From Neobacillus cucumis (GTDB lineage: Bacteria; Bacillota; Bacilli; Bacillales; Cytobacillaceae), in the NCBI RefSeq assembly GCF_002860255.1, contig NZ_PGVE01000035.1, positions 124,001 through 188,000 on the forward strand: DNA of 64,000 bases. The letters run 5' to 3'. Shown piece by piece: positions 1 to 14,559 of this stretch. How positions within the stretch are numbered: position 1 is the first letter of the stretch; each line of letters opens with the position of its first letter. The position numbers and the translations under genes were made by a program. The notes below the pieces were generated by a model. That model was not told the origin of the DNA and did not search any database. It saw nothing but the letters and a program-made list of their open reading frames with translations.

Positions 1-705
1 CCTGAAGAATTAGATGTCATACCGGAAGAAATGGATTTAGAAATTTATTATGAAGATAAAGATGTATTAGTCGTAAATAAACCACGTGGTATGGTGGTTC
101 ATCCTGCCCCTGGGCATATGACTGGAACATTGGTCAATGGATTAATGGCACACTGTAAGGATTTATCTGGTATTAATGGTGTGTTAAGACCCGGGATTGT
201 TCACCGTATCGATAAAGATACTTCGGGACTACTGATGGTTGCAAAAAACGATATGGCTCATGAAAGCCTTGTTAATCAGTTGGTGGAGAAGACTGTAACA
301 CGTAAATATAAAGCAATTGTTCATGGGGTCATTCCGCATGATTTTGGTACCATTGACGCACCGCTAGCCAGGGATACAAAAGATAGACAAAGTATGGCTG
401 TTGTTGATAACGGCAAACATGCTGTTACACATTTTCATGTGCTAGAGCGATTTAAAGATTTTACTTTTGTGGAGTGCCAATTAGAAACAGGAAGAACTCA
501 TCAAATACGTGTTCACATGAAATATATTGGCTATCCGCTTGCCGGTGACCCTAAATATGGTCCTAGAAAAACATTGGACATCGAGGGGCAGGCCCTTCAT
601 GCAGGCATTCTTGGATTTACTCATCCAAGAACAAAGGAATATTTAGAATTTGAAGCGCCGTTACCGAAAGATTTTGAGCAACTTCTTGAACAACTTCGTA
701 AATAA
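1..705 (+). CDS. rluD: RluD-type 23S rRNA pseudouridine synthase (5' end cut off)
   Basis: Converts specific uridines of 23S rRNA to pseudouridine. The frame is open from base 1, so the N-terminal part (in the family an S4-like RNA-binding domain) lies outside the window; 234 codons remain. The catalytic domain is visible: NKPRGMVVHPAPGH near the start, then the active-site block GIVHRIDKDTSGLL, in which the Asp of HRIDKDTSG is the catalytic residue of the RluA/RluD family, and later LETGRTHQIRVHM. It corresponds to B. subtilis YlyB, which also precedes the pyr operon. It stops 4 bases before the -35 box of the pyr promoter, so it is probably the last gene of an upstream unit. Family certain; exact target site inferred from the family. 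Confidence 0.95.
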   Translation, partial: PEELDVIPEEMDLEIYYEDKDVLVVNKPRGMVVHPAPGHMTGTLVNGLMAHCKDLSGINGVLRPGIVHRIDKDTSGLLMVAKNDMAHESLVNQLVEKTVTRKYKAIVHGVIPHDFGTIDAPLARDTKDRQSMAVVDNGKHAVTHFHVLERFKDFTFVECQLETGRTHQIRVHMKYIGYPLAGDPKYGPRKTLDIEGQALHAGILGFTHPRTKEYLEFEAPLPKDFEQLLEQLRK

Positions 706-708
706 TGA

Positions 709-737
709 TTGACGTTAGCCTAGATATGGGTTAATAT
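709..737 (+). promoter_or_regulatory. Sigma-A promoter of the pyr operon
   Basis: TTGACG at 709-714 and TAATAT at 732-737 are separated by exactly 17 bases. It lies between the rluD stop and the first PyrR attenuator, where the single pyr promoter is expected. Predicted transcription start is near 744. Confidence 0.8.
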
Positions 738-757
738 GAGTATAGTTTAATAAGCCT

Positions 758-1439
<682 letters not shown>

Positions 1440-1440
1440 A

Positions 1441-1553
1441 TAGCAGCCCTTTTAAAAGGCAGTCCTGTGAGGCTGACAAAGGGGAAAAGCCATTCATTCT
1501 ATGGCATTTCTATACCCTCTTTGTACCCTCATCTACACAATGAGGGTTTTTTT
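1441..1553 (+). promoter_or_regulatory. PyrR attenuator 2 (pyrR-pyrP)
   Basis: The PyrR loop AGTCCTGTGAGGCT is at 1461-1474, flanked by complementary CCCTTT (1447-1452) and AAAGGG (1478-1483) arms. A terminator hairpin with ATGAGGG arms (1526-1532 with 1540-1546) and a T7 run follows. Position and architecture match the second B. subtilis pyr attenuator. Confidence 0.92.
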
Positions 1554-1608
1554 ATGGCGAAAAAGAAGACAATAATGATAAACCATATTTTTGGGGGAGA
1601 AACACACT

Positions 1609-2913
1609 ATGAATAACAAACCTACTCTAGACGTAAAAGATATTCCAAAACCAGGTCAATGGTTTACCTTAAGTTTACAGCATCTATTCTCCATGTTTGG
1701 AGCGACCATACTTGTACCATATCTTGTTGGATTAAGCCCGGCGCTTGCCTTAATCTCAAGTGGACTTGGAACACTGGCCTTTCTTTTGATAACAAAAGGC
1801 AGGGTTCCTGCTTACCTAGGTTCATCATTTGCCTACATCATACCGATAAAAGTACTAAATGAAACAGGCGGACCTGGTGCTGCAATGGTTGGAACCTTTA
1901 TCGCTGGACTCGTATACGGGATTGTCGCACTAGTAATTAGCAAGTCTGGACACCGTTGGGTTATGAATATACTACCTCCGATCGTTGTAGGTCCAGTAAT
2001 CATTGTCATCGGTTTAGCATTATCATCAACTGCTGTTGGAATGGCTATGAATAACCCTGCTGGGAAATATAGCATGCTTCATTTCTCTGTTGGCTTAGTA
2101 ACTTTGGCGGCAACAATTGTTTTCTCGATCTACGCTAAAAAAATGTTAAGCATTATCCCTATCTTAGCTGGAATTATTGTTGGATATATTTATGCACTAA
2201 TAGTAGGGGTTGTAGATTTCACCCCGGTCTTAAAAGCAAATTGGTTTGAAATGCCTGAATTCGTGATTCCTTTTGTGAGCTATAAGGTAAAACTCACTTG
2301 GGATATTGTCGCTCTTATCGTACCGGTTGCAGTGGTTACACTGTCTGAGCATATCGGTCATCAGCTTGTCTTAAGTAAGGTGGTAGGCCGTGACTATATT
2401 AAAAATCCGGGTCTACATCGTTCCATCTTAGGAGATGGAACCGCAACAATTATATCTGCCTTGATTGGCGGTCCTCCAAAAACGACTTATGGAGAAAACA
2501 TTGGGGTTCTTGCAATTACTCGAGTTTACAGTGTATACGTCATCGCAGGTGCAGCTGTTATTGCGATTATCTTCGGGTTCATCGGTAAGGTGACAGCATT
2601 AATCCAAACGATACCAACCCCAGTTATGGGTGGTGTATCCATCCTGCTTTTCGGAATCATTGCTTCATCAGGATTGAGAATGCTTGTTGATAGTAAGGTT
2701 GACTTCGGTGATAAACGTAATCTTGTCATCTCATCAGTAATCTTGGTTCTCGGAATCGGTGGAGCGATTGTGAAACTTCCATTCAATATCCAAATTCAAG
2801 GAATGGCTTTAGCTGCCATCATCGGAGTACTTTTAAATCTAATTTTGCCTGGAAGACAAGCGGCAGATGAAAATATGTTTGAGGCAGAAGATGCAAATAA
2901 GCAAACTGCATAA
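1609..2913 (+). CDS. pyrP: PyrP, uracil permease (NCS2 family)
   Basis: Integral membrane uracil/H+ symporter. About 434 residues with roughly a dozen hydrophobic segments, including an early QHLFSMFGATILVPYLVG block and the family motif region SEHIGHQ...GDGTAT...GGPPKTTYGEN. I chose the ATG at 1609 (MNNKPTLDV) because TTGGGGGAG sits just upstream; a longer TTG start at 1591 would lie inside that ribosome binding site. It is controlled by attenuator 2, so import of external uracil falls when UMP is plentiful. Confidence 0.96.
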   Translation: MNNKPTLDVKDIPKPGQWFTLSLQHLFSMFGATILVPYLVGLSPALALISSGLGTLAFLLITKGRVPAYLGSSFAYIIPIKVLNETGGPGAAMVGTFIAGLVYGIVALVISKSGHRWVMNILPPIVVGPVIIVIGLALSSTAVGMAMNNPAGKYSMLHFSVGLVTLAATIVFSIYAKKMLSIIPILAGIIVGYIYALIVGVVDFTPVLKANWFEMPEFVIPFVSYKVKLTWDIVALIVPVAVVTLSEHIGHQLVLSKVVGRDYIKNPGLHRSILGDGTATIISALIGGPPKTTYGENIGVLAITRVYSVYVIAGAAVIAIIFGFIGKVTALIQTIPTPVMGGVSILLFGIIASSGLRMLVDSKVDFGDKRNLVISSVILVLGIGGAIVKLPFNIQIQGMALAAIIGVLLNLILPGRQAADENMFEAEDANKQTA

Positions 2914-2925
2914 ATACAAAGATAA

Positions 2926-3050
2926 CCTTTTAAAGGAAGTCCAGAGAGGCTTAAAAGGGTGTGAAGCTTAACAAAGAATAGGGTATTTCCTAGCCTTTGT
3001 TAAAGTGTAGTCTGATTACACCCTGATCCCAATTGGTCAGGGTGTTTTTA
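2926..3050 (+). promoter_or_regulatory. PyrR attenuator 3 (pyrP-pyrB)
   Basis: The PyrR loop AGTCCAGAGAGGCT (2938-2951) is enclosed by CCTTTTAA (2926-2933) and TTAAAAGG (2951-2958), which are perfect complements. The terminator has arms ACACCCTGA (3018-3026) and TCAGGGTGT (3037-3045), followed by T's. It controls the biosynthetic part of the operon. Confidence 0.92.
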
Positions 3051-3074
3051 TTATCATTGAAAGGCGGGAAATGG

Positions 3075-4019
3075 ATGTTACATCACTTATTAACCACGAA
3101 TGAATTAAAGGTGGATGAGATTTATCAAATTTTAAACGATGCTCATAACTTTAAAAAGGGAATGGAGTGGCATCCAGAAAAGAAAATATTTGCTGCCAAC
3201 CTATTTTTTGAACCTAGTACAAGAACGAAAAGCAGCTTTGAAGTAGCTGAAAAAAGGTTAGGTCTTGATGTTATTCACTTTGAAGTGCTGACATCAAGTG
3301 TTCAAAAAGGCGAAACACTATACGATACAGTGAAAACATTAGAATCAATCGGTGTAAGAACAGTCGTGATCCGTCATGATCAAGACCGTTACTTTGATGA
3401 ATTAGTAGGCAAAGTGAATATACCAATTATCAATGGTGGAGATGGGTGCGGTCATCATCCTACACAGTCGCTTTTAGATTTAATGACCATCCATCAAGAG
3501 TTTGGTCAGTTTGCTGGATTAAAAATCGCAATAATCGGAGACATTCGTCATAGCCGGGTGGCCCGTTCTAATGCTGATGTCCTTACAAGGTTAGGGGCTG
3601 AAGTGATTTTCTCAGGTCCTGAAGAGTGGTTTGACTCCCGCAGTGCAGATATGTCTAAGTACAGACCTATTGATTATGCAATCCAAGAAGCCGATGTTGT
3701 TATGCTGCTGAGAGTGCAGCATGAACGCCATCAACAAAAGAGCAGCTTTACTGCAAATGAGTATCACAAACAATACGGACTTTCGCTTGAAAGGGAAAAG
3801 ATGATGAAGCAGGACAGTATTATCATGCATCCTGCCCCAGTTAATAGAAACGTAGAAATCGCTGATAGTCTTGTAGAGTGCAAAAGATCAAGGATATTTA
3901 AGCAAATGGAAAATGGTGTATATGTCAGAATGGCAGCACTAAAAAGATCAATCGAAAGTCTTGAAGGAGGAAACGGATATGAAACTACTTATTCAAAACG
4001 CGTGCTACATAGCATCTAA
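3075..4019 (+). CDS. pyrB: PyrB, aspartate carbamoyltransferase catalytic subunit
   Basis: Condenses carbamoyl phosphate with aspartate to N-carbamoyl-L-aspartate. 314 residues. The carbamoyl phosphate loop [12 protein letters not shown] lies near residue 50 and the [10 protein letters not shown] motif in the C-terminal domain. The ATG at 3075 follows GAAAGGCGGG; the frame extends further upstream, but only through attenuator sequence. No pyrI-type regulatory subunit is present, as is normal in Bacillus. The 3' end overlaps pyrC by 41 bases, so the last residues are encoded across the pyrC ribosome binding site. Confidence 0.96.
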   Translation: MLHHLLTTNELKVDEIYQILNDAHNFKKGMEWHPEKKIFAANLFFEPSTRTKSSFEVAEKRLGLDVIHFEVLTSSVQKGETLYDTVKTLESIGVRTVVIRHDQDRYFDELVGKVNIPIINGGDGCGHHPTQSLLDLMTIHQEFGQFAGLKIAIIGDIRHSRVARSNADVLTRLGAEVIFSGPEEWFDSRSADMSKYRPIDYAIQEADVVMLLRVQHERHQQKSSFTANEYHKQYGLSLEREKMMKQDSIIMHPAPVNRNVEIADSLVECKRSRIFKQMENGVYVRMAALKRSIESLEGGNGYETTYSKRVLHSI

Positions 4020-5265
4020 TGGAGAAACAAAACAAGCTGATATTTTAGTAGAAGATGGCAAAATTACAAAGATTGAGGCTCAAATCAGTACGGTTGTGGA
4101 TCGCACAGTCGACGCGCAGGGAAAATTAGTTTCACCAGGATTTATCGATTTACATGTTCACCTCCGTGAGCCAGGCGGAGAAAAAAAGGAAACCATTGCA
4201 ACAGGCACACTAGCCGCAGCAAGAGGCGGATTTACCACTATTGCCAACATGCCTAACACAAGACCAGTGCCTGACACCATTAGTAACATGGAGGACTTGC
4301 AAGACCGAATTAAGAATACGGCGAAGGTAAGGGTGCTGCCTTATGCATCCATTACGATTCGACAGCTTGGTCAGGAGTTAACGGACTTTGAAGGGCTAAA
4401 GGCTCATGGTGCATTTGCTTTTACGGATGATGGGGTTGGCGTACAATCTGCAAGCATGATGCTTGATGCGATGCGTAAAGCAGCGGCACTGGACATGGCG
4501 ATTGTTGCTCACTGTGAAGAAAATACATTAATCAATAAAGGTTCTGTCCATGATGGCTCATTCGCGAAGAAGCATGGCTTAAATGGAATTCCATCTATCT
4601 GCGAATCTGTTCAAATTGCAAGAGATGTACTGCTAGCTGAAGCAGCAGACTGTCACTATCATGTCTGCCACATCAGTACAAAAGAATCAGTACGGGTTGT
4701 TAGAGATGCTAAAAAAGCAGGCATTAAGGTAACTGCAGAAGTAACTCCACATCACTTATTATTATCTGAAGATGATATTCCTGGCCTTGATGCTAACTTT
4801 AAAATGAACCCGCCCCTTCGCGATGCAGAGGATCGCAAAGCCTTAATAGAAGGGCTCTTAGACGGAACCATTGATTTCATTGCAACTGATCACGCGCCAC
4901 ATACGGCAGAAGAAAAAGCGGAGGGAATGACCCTTGCACCTTTCGGTATTGTCGGGCTGGAAACAGCGTTCCCGCTGCTATACACCCACTTTGTCCTAAA
5001 GAATATCATGACCCTTGAAGAATTAATAAACTATCTAACAGTCAAGCCTGCGGAAGCATTTGGACTTCCATACGGAAAAATTGAAGTAGGAGCGGCTGCA
5101 GATTTAGTACTATTGAACTTAGAAGAAGAACGTGAAATAAACACAGAAGAATTCTTATCAAAAGGAAAAAATACACCATTTGGCGGTTGGAAATGTAAAG
5201 GCTGGCCTGAGATGACAATCGCTGGAGGAGAAATTGCTTGGGAAAAAGGATGTGTGTTGGTATGA
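3979..5265 (+). CDS. pyrC: PyrC, dihydroorotase (type I)
   Basis: Zinc amidohydrolase that cyclises carbamoyl-aspartate to dihydroorotate. 428 residues from the ATG at 3979, which is served by AAGGAGG at 3964-3970 inside the end of pyrB. Metal-binding motifs are visible: HVHLREPGG near residue 60, the HCEE and CHIST histidines, and ATDHAPH around residue 305. An in-frame TTG at 3961 overlaps the ribosome binding site and was rejected. The stop overlaps the carA start as ATGA. Confidence 0.97.
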   Translation: MKLLIQNACYIASNGETKQADILVEDGKITKIEAQISTVVDRTVDAQGKLVSPGFIDLHVHLREPGGEKKETIATGTLAAARGGFTTIANMPNTRPVPDTISNMEDLQDRIKNTAKVRVLPYASITIRQLGQELTDFEGLKAHGAFAFTDDGVGVQSASMMLDAMRKAAALDMAIVAHCEENTLINKGSVHDGSFAKKHGLNGIPSICESVQIARDVLLAEAADCHYHVCHISTKESVRVVRDAKKAGIKVTAEVTPHHLLLSEDDIPGLDANFKMNPPLRDAEDRKALIEGLLDGTIDFIATDHAPHTAEEKAEGMTLAPFGIVGLETAFPLLYTHFVLKNIMTLEELINYLTVKPAEAFGLPYGKIEVGAAADLVLLNLEEEREINTEEFLSKGKNTPFGGWKCKGWPEMTIAGGEIAWEKGCVLV

Positions 5266-6353
5266 AAAAACAACTTATATTAGAAGATGGAACAATTTTT
5301 ATCGGTAAAGGCTTTGGCAGTGATACAGAAACAATTGGTGAAGTTGTTTTTAATACAGGTATGACAGGCTATCAAGAAATCATATCCGACCCTTCTTATT
5401 GCGGGCAGATTGTCACATTAACCTATCCACTGATCGGAAATTACGGAATTAATCGGGACGACTTCGAATCAATTAATCCTGCTGTAAAGGGGTTAATTGT
5501 AAAAGAAGCAGCAGACTTCCCATCCAACTGGAGAAATGAATATACCTTGGATGAATACTTTGATATGAAAAAAATTCCGGGGATTGCAGGGATTGATACA
5601 CGTAAATTGACCCGGATTATCCGTCAATACGGAACACTGAAAGGGGCTATCTGCAGTATTGAGAAGGATCCAAACGAGGTCTTAGAGCAATTAAGAAGAA
5701 CACCTCTTTCTACAAATCAAGTGAAACAAGTATCTACCAAAAACGCTTATCCAAGCCCAGGACGCGGAAAGAGAGTGGTCCTTGTTGATTTTGGAATGAA
5801 GCACGGTATCTTACGTGAACTTAATCACCGTGATTGTGATGTGGTTGTTGTTCCATATCATACAACAGCAGACGAAATCCTCCAGTTACGTCCAGACGGA
5901 ATTATGTTATCCAATGGACCTGGGGATCCAAAGGATGTACCTGAAGCAATTGACATGCTAAAAGGTGTATTAGGCCGAGTTCCACTGTTTGGAATTTGTT
6001 TAGGGCATCAGTTGTTTGCACTAGCGTGTGGAGCCAATACAGAAAAAATGAAGTTCGGTCATCGCGGTTCAAACCATCCGGTTAAAGATTTAGCTACAGG
6101 AAAAGTCGCGATTACTTCACAAAACCATGGCTACACAGTTGAGGAAGAATCAATTAAAAATACAAAATTAGAAATTACCCATATTGCAGTGAACGACGGT
6201 ACAGTTGAAGGACTAAAACATCTAGATTATCCAGCTTTTACGGTTCAATACCATCCAGAAGCATCACCGGGACCAGAAGATGCCAACGGCTTATTTAACC
6301 AATTTATTGACATGATGGAAAAGCACAAACAGGAGGTAACAGCAAATGCCTAA
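5262..6353 (+). CDS. carA: Carbamoyl phosphate synthase, small (glutaminase) subunit
   Basis: Class I glutamine amidotransferase subunit that hydrolyses glutamine and channels ammonia to CarB; called pyrAA in B. subtilis. 363 residues. The nucleophile Cys lies in GICLGHQL and the catalytic His-Glu pair in [12 protein letters not shown]. The start at 5262 overlaps the pyrC stop by four bases (ATGA), which suggests translational coupling. As the only carbamoyl phosphate synthase in the window and inside the pyr operon, it is most likely the pyrimidine-specific enzyme. Confidence 0.96.
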   Translation: MKKQLILEDGTIFIGKGFGSDTETIGEVVFNTGMTGYQEIISDPSYCGQIVTLTYPLIGNYGINRDDFESINPAVKGLIVKEAADFPSNWRNEYTLDEYFDMKKIPGIAGIDTRKLTRIIRQYGTLKGAICSIEKDPNEVLEQLRRTPLSTNQVKQVSTKNAYPSPGRGKRVVLVDFGMKHGILRELNHRDCDVVVVPYHTTADEILQLRPDGIMLSNGPGDPKDVPEAIDMLKGVLGRVPLFGICLGHQLFALACGANTEKMKFGHRGSNHPVKDLATGKVAITSQNHGYTVEEESIKNTKLEITHIAVNDGTVEGLKHLDYPAFTVQYHPEASPGPEDANGLFNQFIDMMEKHKQEVTANA

Positions 6354-9300
6354 ACGTACAGATATTAAATCCATACTAGTAATCGGATCAGGACCAATTG
6401 TCATTGGGCAGGCTGCAGAATTTGACTATGCAGGCACACAAGCCTGTATCGCATTAAAGGAAGAGGGGTATCGAGTTGTTTTAGTAAACTCGAACCCAGC
6501 TACAATCATGACAGACACTGAGATTGCCGATGCAGTTTATATCGAACCATTAACAGTAGAATTTGTCAGCAGAATCATTCGTAAAGAACGTCCAGATGCA
6601 CTGCTCGCAACACTTGGCGGGCAAACAGGTCTGAACCTGGCTGTTGATTTAACAAAATCAGGCGTTTTAGAAGAATGCGAGGTCGAAATCTTAGGAACTA
6701 AACTTTCTGCGATCAATCAAGCGGAGGACCGTGACCTGTTCCGCAGCCTTATGAATGAGCTTAATGAACCTGTACCTGACAGTGAAATTATCCATGAATT
6801 ATCGGAAGCGAAAGCATTTGTTGAAAAAATTGGTTATCCTGTAATCGTACGTCCTGCGTTTACCCTTGGTGGAACAGGCGGAGGAATTTGCCATAACGAT
6901 GAGGAATTAGAAGAAATCGTCACAAGCGGACTAAAACACAGCCCTGTAACTCAATGTCTGCTAGAAAAAAGTATTGCTGGTTTCAAAGAAATTGAATATG
7001 AAGTAATGCGTGATAGAAATGACAATGCAATTGTGGTTTGTAATATGGAGAACATCGACCCTGTCGGTGTACACACAGGGGATTCCATTGTCGTAGCTCC
7101 AAGTCAGACATTAAGTGACCGGGAATACCAGCTGCTTCGCAACGTTTCATTAAAAATTATTCGTGCCTTAGGAATTGAAGGCGGCTGTAATGTCCAGCTT
7201 GCCCTAGATCCATATAGCTTTAATTACTATATTATCGAAGTAAATCCACGTGTTAGCCGTTCTTCGGCATTAGCGTCAAAGGCAACAGGTTATCCAATTG
7301 CTAAGCTTGCAGCTAAAATTGCGGTCGGCTTAACACTTGATGAAATGTTAAACCCGGTTACAGGAAAAACTTACGCAAGCTTTGAGCCGGCACTAGATTA
7401 TATTGTCACAAAAATCCCAAGATGGCCGTTTGACAAGTTTGAATCGGGTAACCGTTCACTAGGAACACAAATGAAAGCAACTGGAGAGATTATGGCGATT
7501 GGCCGTACATTTGAAGAATCCTTGTTGAAAGCCATCCGATCCCTTGAGGCAGGTGTTTACCATTTCGAATTAAATGGTGCATCTGAGATCGATGATGAGT
7601 TACTTGAGAAGAGGATTCGCAAAGCAGGCGACGAACGACTCTTTTACATCGCAGAAGGGTTAAAACGTGGATTAACCATAGATACCATTCATGAGTGGAG
7701 TAAAATTGACTTATTCTTCTTAAAGAAGATGGAAGGAATCATTGAACTTGAATCCGTCCTTGCATCCAACCCATTTGATACGGAACTCTTACAAGATGCA
7801 AAACAAAAGGGCTTTACCGATAAAAAAATTGCTCAAATATGGAATGTATCTGAAAGAGAAATTTATAATATCAGAAAAAATCTTGGAATGAACCCAGTAT
7901 ATAAAATGGTTGATACCTGTGCAGCTGAATTTGAATCGGCAACACCTTACTACTATGGCACATATGAAGACGAAAATGAGTCGATTGTAACGGAGAAAAA
8001 TAGTGTGATTGTTCTAGGATCTGGACCCATCCGAATCGGCCAGGGCATCGAGTTTGATTATGCTACAGTTCACTCTGTAAAAGCCATTAAAGAAGCAGGT
8101 TATGAAGCGATTATCATTAACAATAATCCGGAAACGGTATCTACCGATTTCAGTATCTCCGACAAGCTTTACTTCGAACCGTTAACCATCGAAGATGTAA
8201 TGAGTATTATTGATTTAGAAAAACCGATTGGAGTAGTTGTACAATTTGGCGGTCAGACTGCCATTAACTTGGCGGCTAAGCTTGCTGAAAACGGCGTGAA
8301 AATTCTTGGAACAAGCCTAGAAGATTTAGATCGTGCAGAAAATCGTGATAAATTTGAACAGGCGCTTGAGAAGTTAAATATTCCACAGCCATTAGGAAAA
8401 ACAGCTATGTCAGTAGAACAAGCACTTGTAATTGCCGGTGAGATCGGTTATCCGGTCCTTGTCCGTCCTTCCTATGTGCTTGGAGGAAGAGCAATGGAAA
8501 TTGTCTATCGTGAAGAAGAATTGCTTTACTACATGCAAAACGCTGTAAAAGTTAACCCTGAACATCCAGTCTTAATTGACCGTTATTTAACAGGAAAAGA
8601 GATTGAGGTGGATGCGATTTGTGATGGCACCAATGTCTTAATCCCAGGCATCATGGAACATATCGAACGAGCTGGGGTCCACTCTGGTGACTCGATTGCG
8701 GTTTACCCGCCGCAAACTCTTAGTGAGAAGGTAAAACAAACCCTTGTCGAGTATACAGAGAGATTAGCGAAGGGCTTAAACATTATTGGATTACTAAATA
8801 TTCAATATGTACTGGCAGGAGATGAAGTATTCGTACTAGAGGTTAACCCGAGATCCAGCCGAACCGTTCCTTTCCTAAGTAAAATTACGAATGTTCCAAT
8901 GGCCAAAATTGCGACAAAAGCCATTCTTGGGGTTTCCATTCTTGACCAAGGCTTCATCCCAGGTCTTGTCACTGAAAAAGAAGGAGTATACGTCAAAGTT
9001 CCGGTATTCTCCTTTGCAAAACTAAAGAGTGTTGATATCACGCTTGGACCTGAAATGAAGTCAACCGGAGAAGTAATGGGCAAGGATGTTACACTTGAAA
9101 AAGCTCTATACAAAGGTTTAGTTGCCTCAGGTATGAAAATCCAGCAGTTTGGTACAGTATTGTTTACTGTAGCTGATAAGGATAAAGAGGAAGCCTTAAA
9201 ACTTGCGAAACGTTTCTCAGAGAACGGATATCGATTAATGGCAACAAGCGGAACAGCGGCTGTATTAGAATCTGCAGGCCTGCGAGTGAAAGTGGTAGGA

Positions 9301-9548
9301 AAAATTGGTGCGGAAGGAAAAACACTTTTAGATGTAATCCATAATGGAGAAGCACAGTTCATTATCAATACATTAACAAAAGGCAAACAGCCGGAACGTG
9401 ACGGATTTAGAATTCGCCGGGAAGCTGTTGAAAATGGAGTTCCATGCTTAACTTCACTAGACACGGCTGATGCGATCCTAAAAGTGATTGAATCCATGAA
9501 TTTCTCAGCAGAACCAATGGCAGCGATGAAAAAGGAGGCAGTGTTTGC

Positions 9549-9552
<4 letters not shown>
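6346..9552 (+). CDS. carB: Carbamoyl phosphate synthase, large subunit
   Basis: Makes carbamoyl phosphate from bicarbonate, ammonia and two ATP; called pyrAB in B. subtilis. 1068 residues with the internal duplication typical of the family: two ATP-grasp halves, each opening with a nucleotide-binding GSGPI-IGQ block (near residues 15 and 560) and each containing EVNPR. The C-terminal region from about residue 930 is the allosteric MGS-like domain ([13 protein letters not shown]). The ATG follows AGGAGGTAAC and overlaps the end of carA by 8 bases. Confidence 0.97.
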
Positions 9553-11944
<2,392 letters not shown>

Positions 11945-11948
<4 letters not shown>

Positions 11949-12598
11949 AACACTTAATTGCAGAAAAACTACTAGAAATTAATGCGGTTGCCTTAAAGCC
12001 AGAGGAGCCGTTTACATGGACATCAGGACTTCGTTCCCCAATCTATTGTGACAATCGTCTAACACTTTCTTATCCAGAGGTTAGGAAAGCCATTGCTGCA
12101 GGTCTGAAAGAGCTAATAGAAGAACATTTCACGGGAGCTGAAGTTATTGCTGGAACTGCTACTGCTGGCATTCCTCATGCTGCATGGGTAAGCGACCTGA
12201 TGGACCTTCCAATGTGCTACGTTCGTTCAAAAGCTAAGGGTCATGGGAAGGGCAACCAAATTGAAGGAAAAGCCGAGGCTGGCCAAAAGGTCGTTGTGGT
12301 CGAAGACTTAATCTCCACTGGAGGCAGTGTGGTTACAGCGGTTCATGCTTTGAAAGAAGCGGGCTGTGACGTTCTTGGGGTCGTATCCATCTTTACATAC
12401 GGCCTTGAAAAAGGAAAACAAGTATTTGCAGAAGAAAATATAAAGAGTTTTTCATTAACTGATTTTTCAACCTTAATTGAAGTGGCCATTTCTAAGGGTT
12501 ATGTAAGTGCAGAAAATCAAGAAAGTCTGCTTTTATGGAGTAAAGATCCAGCTGTCTGGAGCCAAAAGTTCGAAGAAGCAGAATCTCTGATAAAATAA
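11945..12598 (+). CDS. pyrE: PyrE, orotate phosphoribosyltransferase
   Basis: Transfers phosphoribose from PRPP to orotate to give OMP. 217 residues. The PRPP-binding motif [14 protein letters not shown] is seen near residue 118, and [16 protein letters not shown] forms the flexible catalytic loop. It is the last gene of the pyr operon, coupled to pyrF by an ATGA overlap and followed by a strong terminator. Confidence 0.96.
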
Positions 12599-12644
12599 AA
12601 CTATCTTGATCAAACAAAAAAATGTAAAAAGTGCTGATAAATAG

Positions 12645-12681
12645 AAAAAGGGAGCCAACATAATAAAATGGCTCCCTTTTT
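12645..12681. terminator. Bidirectional terminator between pyrE and rqcH
   Basis: AAAAAGGGAGCCA (12645-12657) is perfectly complementary to TGGCTCCCTTTTT (12669-12681). The A-run on one side and T-run on the other let it end both the pyr operon (plus) and the convergent rqcH transcript (minus). Confidence 0.9.
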
Positions 12682-12686
12682 CTGCA

Positions 12687-14396
12687 TCATTTTTTCAATT
12701 TTAAAACCATTTCCTCATCTGGAGTGACATAAACCGTTTGTTGATTATCATAAATGACGAACCCAGGTTTTGCTCCATTCGGTTTTTTTACATAACGGAC
12801 TTTTGTATAATCGACAGGCACAGAACCGGAATTACGTGCTTTACTAAAATACGCTGATAAATTTGCAGCTTCGAGAATCGTTTCATCTGATGGTTCCTTA
12901 CTGCGAATCACTACGTGTGACCCTGGAATATCTTTTGTATGAAGCCAAATTTCATCTCGGGCTGCCAGCTTATTAGTTAAATAATCATTTTGTTTGTTGT
13001 TTTTTCCAACAATAATTTCTGTTCCATCAGACGCAACAAAATGATCCAGTACTGGCTTGTTATTTTGAAGTTTTTTCCCGTTTCTTTTTTGTCGTTCCCG
13101 TAAATATCCACCTTCCACAAGTTCTTCACGGATTTCCTGAAGATCTTTAGGAGAGGCTGCTTGGACCTGCTGAAGTAAATTTTCAAAATACTCTACTTCT
13201 TCACGAGCTTTTTCAATTTGATCCATTACAATGGAGATGGAGTTCTTAGCTTTTTGATACTTAGAAAAGTACTTCTGAGCATTTTCTGATGGTGTTTTTC
13301 GAGTGTCAAGTGGAATCACCATCATGCCCCCTTGCTCATCATAATAATTAAGAACCTCGATTTCTTTCATCCCTTTTTTCGCCGCATATAGATTAGCTGT
13401 TAGTAACTCTCCATATCGTTGAAACTTTTCCGCTTTTTCTGCTTCTTCTAATGTACGCTTCAGTTTATCAATTTTTTTCTCATTCTTTTCTTTTTCATTG
13501 ATGATAAAGCGCTCAATGTCGTTCCCTTGCTGCTTCACGCGATCCCGTTCGGCTTTCCCGAAATAAAATCGATCAAGCATTTCACTAAGTGTTGAAAAGG
13601 TTCTTACTTCTCCCTTTACATGCTCAATCGGAAATAAATAAAATAGTTCTTTCCCATTAGAATTCATAATGGACGGAGCAATATCATCGGAGCTAATTTT
13701 TTTAATCATTCTTATAAACGCAGCCGGTACAGTGGTGCGATTGGCTAACCCGCTTTGAAAAATGACTTCCTTTGCAAATAGCGGGGAAACACCGCCAAAA
13801 TGATCAACAAGCTGGCGATCAAGCTTTCCGGTCATAAAATCAATCTTCTTTAACACATCCTCTTCAACCGCTGTAAACGGATCGGCCTTATTTTGTTCCG
13901 GCGGGTTGATATAGGGTTGTCCAGGAAGAATCGCCCGATGGCTGTTTACAGCAAAAGAAACATGCTTGATGCTATCGAGAATGATATTACGGGTCTTATC
14001 GATTAAAACAATATTACTATGACGCCCCATAATTTCTATGATTAACTGTTTGTAGCTGATATCACCAATTTCATTTCTGCCTTTAATTTCAAACACAATG
14101 ATCCGATCATTATTAACCTGATATACATCCTCTAATATATGTCCTTCAATATGCTTCCTAAGAAGCATACAAAACATAGGCGGCTCACTTGGATTATCAT
14201 AGGCTTCATTTGTGAATTGAACCCTTGCATAGCTTGGGTGGGCAGATAATAATAATTTTTGATTTATTCCGTTTGCACGAATCGTTAAAATCACTTCATT
14301 TTTATAAGGCTGATGAACCTTGTTTATCCGTCCGCCCTTAAGTGTGCGAACTAGCTCATCCACCATTGCTTTTGTAAATAAACCATCAAATGACAT
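12687..14396 (-). CDS. rqcH: RqcH, ribosome quality control / alanine-tailing factor (NEMF/Rqc2 homologue)
   Basis: Binds the obstructed 50S subunit and recruits tRNA-Ala to add C-terminal alanine tails; B. subtilis YloA. 569 residues. From the chosen start, the functionally important Asp-Arg pair falls at D97-R98, exactly as described for B. subtilis RqcH. That supports the ATG at 14396 over one 9 bases upstream, which is fused to the AAAGGA ribosome binding site. A long coiled-coil with many Lys/Glu follows around residues 280-430, then the NFACT-R domain ([16 protein letters not shown]). Transcribed against its neighbours. A TATAAT-like -10 lies at 14429-14434 on the minus strand, but I see no good -35. 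Confidence 0.94.
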   Translation of the reverse strand: MSFDGLFTKAMVDELVRTLKGGRINKVHQPYKNEVILTIRANGINQKLLLSAHPSYARVQFTNEAYDNPSEPPMFCMLLRKHIEGHILEDVYQVNNDRIIVFEIKGRNEIGDISYKQLIIEIMGRHSNIVLIDKTRNIILDSIKHVSFAVNSHRAILPGQPYINPPEQNKADPFTAVEEDVLKKIDFMTGKLDRQLVDHFGGVSPLFAKEVIFQSGLANRTTVPAAFIRMIKKISSDDIAPSIMNSNGKELFYLFPIEHVKGEVRTFSTLSEMLDRFYFGKAERDRVKQQGNDIERFIINEKEKNEKKIDKLKRTLEEAEKAEKFQRYGELLTANLYAAKKGMKEIEVLNYYDEQGGMMVIPLDTRKTPSENAQKYFSKYQKAKNSISIVMDQIEKAREEVEYFENLLQQVQAASPKDLQEIREELVEGGYLRERQKRNGKKLQNNKPVLDHFVASDGTEIIVGKNNKQNDYLTNKLAARDEIWLHTKDIPGSHVVIRSKEPSDETILEAANLSAYFSKARNSGSVPVDYTKVRYVKKPNGAKPGFVIYDNQQTVYVTPDEEMVLKLKK

Positions 14397-14559
14397 GGAA
14401 AACATCCTTTTCTAGAAGCTATGTTTCAATTATATCCTATCTGGCTAAAATCTGTCTTAATTTACCCATCAATAACATTTTCATCTAGCATTTTTTTGGA
14501 CGACCCTGAATAAGCTTTCCTTAGAGCAAGTCTATAAAAGGGGGAAGTGAGATGGTCGG

